Below are positions 60,405 through 64,000 of a stretch of DNA of 64,000 nucleotides, piece by piece. Both the position numbers and the translations under genes were made by a program. The notes under the pieces are model-generated. The model was not told the DNA's origin. It ran no database searches and saw nothing but the letters and a program-made list of their open reading frames with translations. The stretch is from Formicincola oecophyllae (GTDB taxonomy: Bacteria > Pseudomonadota > Alphaproteobacteria > Acetobacterales > Acetobacteraceae). Position 1 is the stretch's first letter. The number at the start of each line of letters is the position of its first letter. The DNA is taken from positions 1 to 64,000 of the forward strand of contig NZ_CP038231.1 of NCBI RefSeq assembly GCF_006542395.2, in the 5' to 3' direction.

Positions 60405-60464
60405 CCAGCCCCCATCCCCGGCCTTTACCTACCAAGGGGAGGCTGGGGTTTGAAGGTTGCACCC

Positions 60465-60500
60465 AAAAGGGGCCCGTGCCACCAGGCGCTGGCCCCTTTT
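60465..60500. terminator. Terminator after SDR twin 1
   Basis: AAAAGGGGCC (60465-60474) and GGCCCCTTTT (60491-60500) make a perfect 10-bp stem ending in U-rich sequence on either strand. Confidence 0.8.
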
Positions 60501-60834
60501 GTCAAGGCGCAGGTGGCGGGTGCAGGACTGGTTGCCTCCAGGCGTTGCGCACTTTGCGCGCTTTCACGGTGCGCCCAAAGCAGGGTCAAATCGCGGTTGG
60601 AGTTGAGGACTGTAAAAAACATTTTACATTCTTTGGTGTCAAGACGCACGGCCGCCAGGCTCAAGGCAGCCATCCACCTGACACAACCTCAAAAAGCTGG
60701 ACATTCCCGCTCCCAAGGCCGACAAACCTATACCAGAACAGCGCACGGGAAAGCGCCTTGAACAACGCCTTGCGGGGTTGACAAGCGCGCTTTCATCACA
60801 AGGCGCTGATGTCGCGTGAACAAGGATACGCCAC
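60501..60834 (+). promoter_or_regulatory. Upstream region of SDR twin 2 with a palindrome at 60611-60628
   Basis: 334 bp without a gene. TGTAAAA-AACA-TTTTACA (60611-60628) is a perfect 7-bp inverted repeat of operator type. TTGACA at 60778-60783 could be a -35 box, but no good -10 follows at 17 nt. Twin 1 has no such palindrome before it, so the two genes may be regulated differently. Confidence 0.45.
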
Positions 60835-61632
60835 ATGAGTGATAACACATTTACGGGCCAGAAAGTGCTCGTCACCGGTGCCAGCCAGGGTATTGGCCTG
60901 GCCACGGCTGAATGGTTCGCCGCCCGCGGTGCCAACGTTGCCATCCACGACCTGCCCAACAAGGAAAAGGCCCTGGAAGAGACTGTCGCCCGCCTGAACA
61001 AAGACGGCAAAGGCCAGCATGTCAGCGTTGTCGGTGACCTTTCCAAGGACGTTGACATTATTGGCGTGGTCAAGAACGCCATCAGCAAGCTCGGCGGCCT
61101 GGACGTGCTGGTTTGCAATGCCGGTTATCAGGTTGGCGCTGATTCCGACAAATTCGAAGTCAAGGACTTCATGGGCGTCCTGACCGTGAACGTGCTTGGT
61201 GTTGCCCTCTCCGCCCGTGAGGCACTGCGCTACTGGCTGGCCAACAACATCAAAGGCCGTATCGTGGTGACGTCCTCTGTTCACCAGGCCATTCCCAAGC
61301 CCGGCTTCATCGGCTACTCCGCCTCCAAGGGCGCTGTGGGCAACATTGTCCGCACCTTGGCGCTTGAATATGCCGACCGCGGTATCCGCGTGAACGCTGT
61401 TGGACCTGGCGCCATCATTACCCCCATCAATGACGCCTGGATCCACGATCCCAAGAAAAGCGCCTCTGTGTGCAGCCACATCCCCATGGGCCGTGCTGGC
61501 ACCAGCGAGGAAATCGCTGGCGTCATCGGCTTCCTGGCCGGTAAGGAAGCTGACTACATCACAGGCCAGACCATCTATGTTGACGGCGGGCTGACGCTCT
61601 TCCCGAGCTTCGCCCACAACTGGTCATCGTAA
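60835..61632 (+). CDS. SDR oxidoreductase (twin 2, predicted NAD-preferring)
   Basis: 265 residues, same family as twin 1. TGASQGIG (14-21), NAG (95-97), YSASK (161-165). The beta2 end reads IHDLPN (37-42): Asp39 is the usual NAD(H)-selecting residue. From about residue 96 the protein differs from twin 1 at only about ten positions, while the first 93 residues differ at about half. AAGGAT precedes the ATG, and a strong terminator follows. Confidence 0.88.
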   Translation: MSDNTFTGQKVLVTGASQGIGLATAEWFAARGANVAIHDLPNKEKALEETVARLNKDGKGQHVSVVGDLSKDVDIIGVVKNAISKLGGLDVLVCNAGYQVGADSDKFEVKDFMGVLTVNVLGVALSAREALRYWLANNIKGRIVVTSSVHQAIPKPGFIGYSASKGAVGNIVRTLALEYADRGIRVNAVGPGAIITPINDAWIHDPKKSASVCSHIPMGRAGTSEEIAGVIGFLAGKEADYITGQTIYVDGGLTLFPSFAHNWSS

Positions 61633-61705
61633 TCAGCCAGTCCTGTGACGACCGCCCCCATGGCTGAAGGCCAGCTACCAAGCTAGCTTTCAGACTAAAG
61701 GGTTG

Positions 61706-61743
61706 AACCGCCTGCTCCAGCCAATGGGGTGGGCGGTTTTTTT
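61706..61743 (+). terminator. Rho-independent terminator of SDR twin 2
   Basis: AACCGCC (61706-61712) pairs with GGCGGTT (61732-61738), followed by a run of Ts to 61743. Confidence 0.85.
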
Positions 61744-61795
61744 ATGACTTGCGGCTGTTTCGGGGCCGGTACGGGCGCCCTGTTAAACGCTTTTT

Positions 61796-64000
61796 TCAGT
61801 AATCTGTTCCGTAAGAGAGGCTGCCGCTGGTGCCAGGGTCGTTCTCAGGGGTGGTAAAGCCATTCACCTGCCCACCCGTGCCAAGCGTTGTGCTGGCGAC
61901 CAAGTGCTTGGTGAGGTCGATCTTGATTTCAGCCTGCGACCCACCACCGCCTGAGAGGCCTTGGCGCGCCCCTACGAAAATGCCAGGGGCCACATATTTG
62001 CCGGCCTCAATCACGGCGCCACCATTGTCCACCCCTGTGCCGCCACCGATATTGAGCTGGTCCAGCCCCAGCACTTGGCGCAGCGCGTTGAGGGGATCAA
62101 AGGCACTGCCGCCGCCAATCTGCACCAGCGCCAACCCTAGTGACGCCATCTGGGCTGGTGAAAGGCTGCTTTTCATGCTGCCGAACAACAACATGGAAAG
62201 CACCTCGTCCTGGGGCCATGGCGGGGTGGAGTAGAACTTGATTTTGGGGCTGCTGGCGTAACCCGTCACGCTCAGCGTGGCCAGGGTGCCTTCCACGTTG
62301 CGGTCAGCGCGGAAATCCAGCGTTGGGTCAAGCCTGTGCGCCACCCCTGTGCCCCCAAAGGAGATCTCCCCCTTGCTGAAGTTCAGATTGACGCCAGCCA
62401 GGTTGAATGTGCCTTGCTGCAGCGCGAAGCCGCCTTGCAGCACAGGGGCATTAGCGGTGCCGCCAGCGTGGAGCTTGCCTGCCATCACAGCGTAGAGCCC
62501 ATCGCCGCGCACGAAGAACTGCCCAGGGCTGACGACATTGACATTCAAGTTCACTGTGACAGCTGGCGGCGCAGGCGGCGTTGGGGCAAGGCCAGGCTTG
62601 ACGATAGCAATCTGCGGCACCGAAGCTGGCATGGAGGAGGGAATGTTGACCGTCCCTGTGGGGATGGTGACAGTGCCATCCACATTCAGCAAGGTGCGCG
62701 CCTGCCCGAAGATGTGGATTTTCCCATCCAGCGTGATGGTCAGCAGGTCACTGTGGAGGGGCTGGGCGTTGTTCATCACAAACCACATGTCAAGCGGCAT
62801 GGCGGGTTCCAGAACGCCCACCTGCCCATGCAGCCCCATGGAGCCACGGCCAGCTTTGATGGTCACACCCTTGATGACCACGTTTTTGTCCTGCAGCAGG
62901 ATGTCAGCGGTGATGGCCGTAAGGTCAACGCCCAGCGCGTACTGGTTGAATGAACCATGGCGCAGCGTGACCTGCCCCCCCAGGGAAGGGTGCTGGGTGG
63001 TGCCGCGTGCGGTCACGTCCAGGTTCAGCATACCAGCGGCCGCCATGCCCGAAGCCCCCAGGATGGCGTTGGCCAGGCCCAGGTCGGCATGGCCCGTCAA
63101 GCGGGCATCCAGGGGACCATCCCCTTTCACGCTGGCTTGGCCTTGGGCCGTCACCTCAGCTTTGGGGCCAGCTTGGACGTGGGCTTTGAAAACAGCCCGC
63201 CCCGCCTTGAGGTCAGCATGTGCCGCCAGGGCGATGGCCGGCATGGCTTCCGTGCTGGCGCTGAGCAGCCGCAGGCCACCGCCATCAAGCACCACACTGC
63301 CTGAAGGGGCCTCAAGCGTGCCTGTTAAATGGGCATGGCCGTTGAGCCGCCCTTGCGCGCGCAAGCTTGGCAGGAAGGGGTTGGCCAGGGCGGGAGTGAG
63401 GTCGCGTAGACCCACATCAAGCGCCAAATCAGGCTTGATGGTACCAGCCACCCCCAACAAAGCTGGCGCGCCCTTGGGAGGGGCCAGCTCTAGGTTCAGC
63501 CCCTCCACTGCTGTGCGTGCCCCCCAAGTGATGCGCGCTGGGTTGCGCAAGCGCACATGGTCGCCTGCCACGTCAATCTTCAGGCGTTGCAGCGCCAATG
63601 CACCCCCCCCTGCAGTACCCTTGGCTGCTGGCGCTTTGAGGGCGGTTTTCTGGGCTGCCTTGCCCCCCAAAGGCAGGGCCAAGGTCCCCGCCACGTCAAA
63701 GCTGGCTGGGCCGTAAAGAGCTTTGCCTTGGCTGCTTTGGGCAGGGGGTTCCAGCCCGCCAAGACCTGCCAGGTTAACGCCGCATAGGGCAGCCACCGTT
63801 TGGGGTGCAGGCCCTTTAAGGCGCGCAGCGGCAGCGCCATTGAGCGGCACATGCTGGAACTGCCCGCCGCTTTGGAACATTAAGGCTGAAAGCGGCCCCT
63901 GGGCACGCAAAGCCATGTCCCCCCTCACCCCCATGGCGGCCACATGGCGCAGTTGGGCGTTCAGCATAATGGTGGGGGCGTCTGGCAGCTGCGCAACGCT
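61796..64000 (-). CDS. tamB: TamB (translocation and assembly module), partial
   Basis: The C-terminal 734 residues; the frame stays open through the window edge, so the 5' part is missing. Long beta-rich AsmA/TamB repeats lead to the conserved DUF490 end: ALQQGTFNLAGVNLNFSKGE, DEVLSMLLFGSMKSSLSPAQ, VEAGKYVAPGIFVGARQG-like IEAGKYVAPGIFVGARQG, and a C-terminal SGSLSYGTDY. TamB spans the periplasm and, with TamA, helps outer-membrane protein assembly or phospholipid transport. tamA would be expected just outside the window. Confidence 0.93.
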   Translation of the reverse strand, partial: SVAQLPDAPTIMLNAQLRHVAAMGVRGDMALRAQGPLSALMFQSGGQFQHVPLNGAAAARLKGPAPQTVAALCGVNLAGLGGLEPPAQSSQGKALYGPASFDVAGTLALPLGGKAAQKTALKAPAAKGTAGGGALALQRLKIDVAGDHVRLRNPARITWGARTAVEGLNLELAPPKGAPALLGVAGTIKPDLALDVGLRDLTPALANPFLPSLRAQGRLNGHAHLTGTLEAPSGSVVLDGGGLRLLSASTEAMPAIALAAHADLKAGRAVFKAHVQAGPKAEVTAQGQASVKGDGPLDARLTGHADLGLANAILGASGMAAAGMLNLDVTARGTTQHPSLGGQVTLRHGSFNQYALGVDLTAITADILLQDKNVVIKGVTIKAGRGSMGLHGQVGVLEPAMPLDMWFVMNNAQPLHSDLLTITLDGKIHIFGQARTLLNVDGTVTIPTGTVNIPSSMPASVPQIAIVKPGLAPTPPAPPAVTVNLNVNVVSPGQFFVRGDGLYAVMAGKLHAGGTANAPVLQGGFALQQGTFNLAGVNLNFSKGEISFGGTGVAHRLDPTLDFRADRNVEGTLATLSVTGYASSPKIKFYSTPPWPQDEVLSMLLFGSMKSSLSPAQMASLGLALVQIGGGSAFDPLNALRQVLGLDQLNIGGGTGVDNGGAVIEAGKYVAPGIFVGARQGLSGGGGSQAEIKIDLTKHLVASTTLGTGGQVNGFTTPENDPGTSGSLSYGTDY

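Overview
This window reads as the start of an alphaproteobacterial chromosome, most likely an acetic acid bacterium (Acetobacteraceae). It opens exactly on the dnaA start codon. It is GC-rich, most genes have Shine-Dalgarno sites, and it carries sphingolipid-type lipid genes of the kind reported from acetic acid bacteria. The genus cannot be fixed from the sequence alone. I saw no tRNA, rRNA or intact insertion sequence.

Layout. 1-3.2 kb: dnaA and dnaN. 3.2-6.4 kb: a decayed island where recF would often lie. It holds palindromic repeats, two degenerate arrays resembling type I-F CRISPR, a small HTH-like gene, an ORF broken by two TAG codons, a frameshifted coiled-coil ORF and the 5' end of a phage lysozyme gene. 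6.4-10.9 kb (minus): a four-gene sphingoid-base operon of acyl-AMP ligase, dedicated ACP, serine palmitoyltransferase-like enzyme and atypical SDR. 11.5-19 kb: alanine racemase, a POT-like transporter, a Na+/H+ antiporter with a degenerate cyclic-nucleotide domain, and arsR-arsB. 19-29.7 kb: a third repeat cluster, glutathione transferase, cell-envelope hypotheticals, Old Yellow Enzyme, LysE and EamA exporters and lipoproteins.

30-39.4 kb is a lipid-modification and transport block. A nucleotidyltransferase-fold protein and a DAGK-type lipid kinase diverge from a tightly coupled run of metallophosphoesterase, lptF, lptG, fatty acid hydroxylase and NTP-transferase. A ceramide-glycosyltransferase-associated beta-propeller protein and an inositol-monophosphatase-family gene follow. 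Together with the 6.4-10.9 kb operon this suggests that the cell makes, hydroxylates, decorates and exports a polar sphingolipid. This is the best candidate in the window for an undescribed pathway.

39.7-47.1 kb: a SYLF-domain protein, then the fatty acid cluster fabD-fabG-acpP-fabF-mltG with an odd OpuAC-like gene upstream. 47-50.7 kb: an M13 peptidase divergent from bioB. 50.8-56.8 kb (minus): a dCache/GAF/cyclase-like sensor heading an Mla-type operon whose ATPase has lost its nucleotide-binding motifs. 57-61.6 kb: hisI, a bestrophin-like channel, carD and twin SDRs that share an almost identical C-terminal two thirds but have different cofactor loops. The window ends inside tamB.
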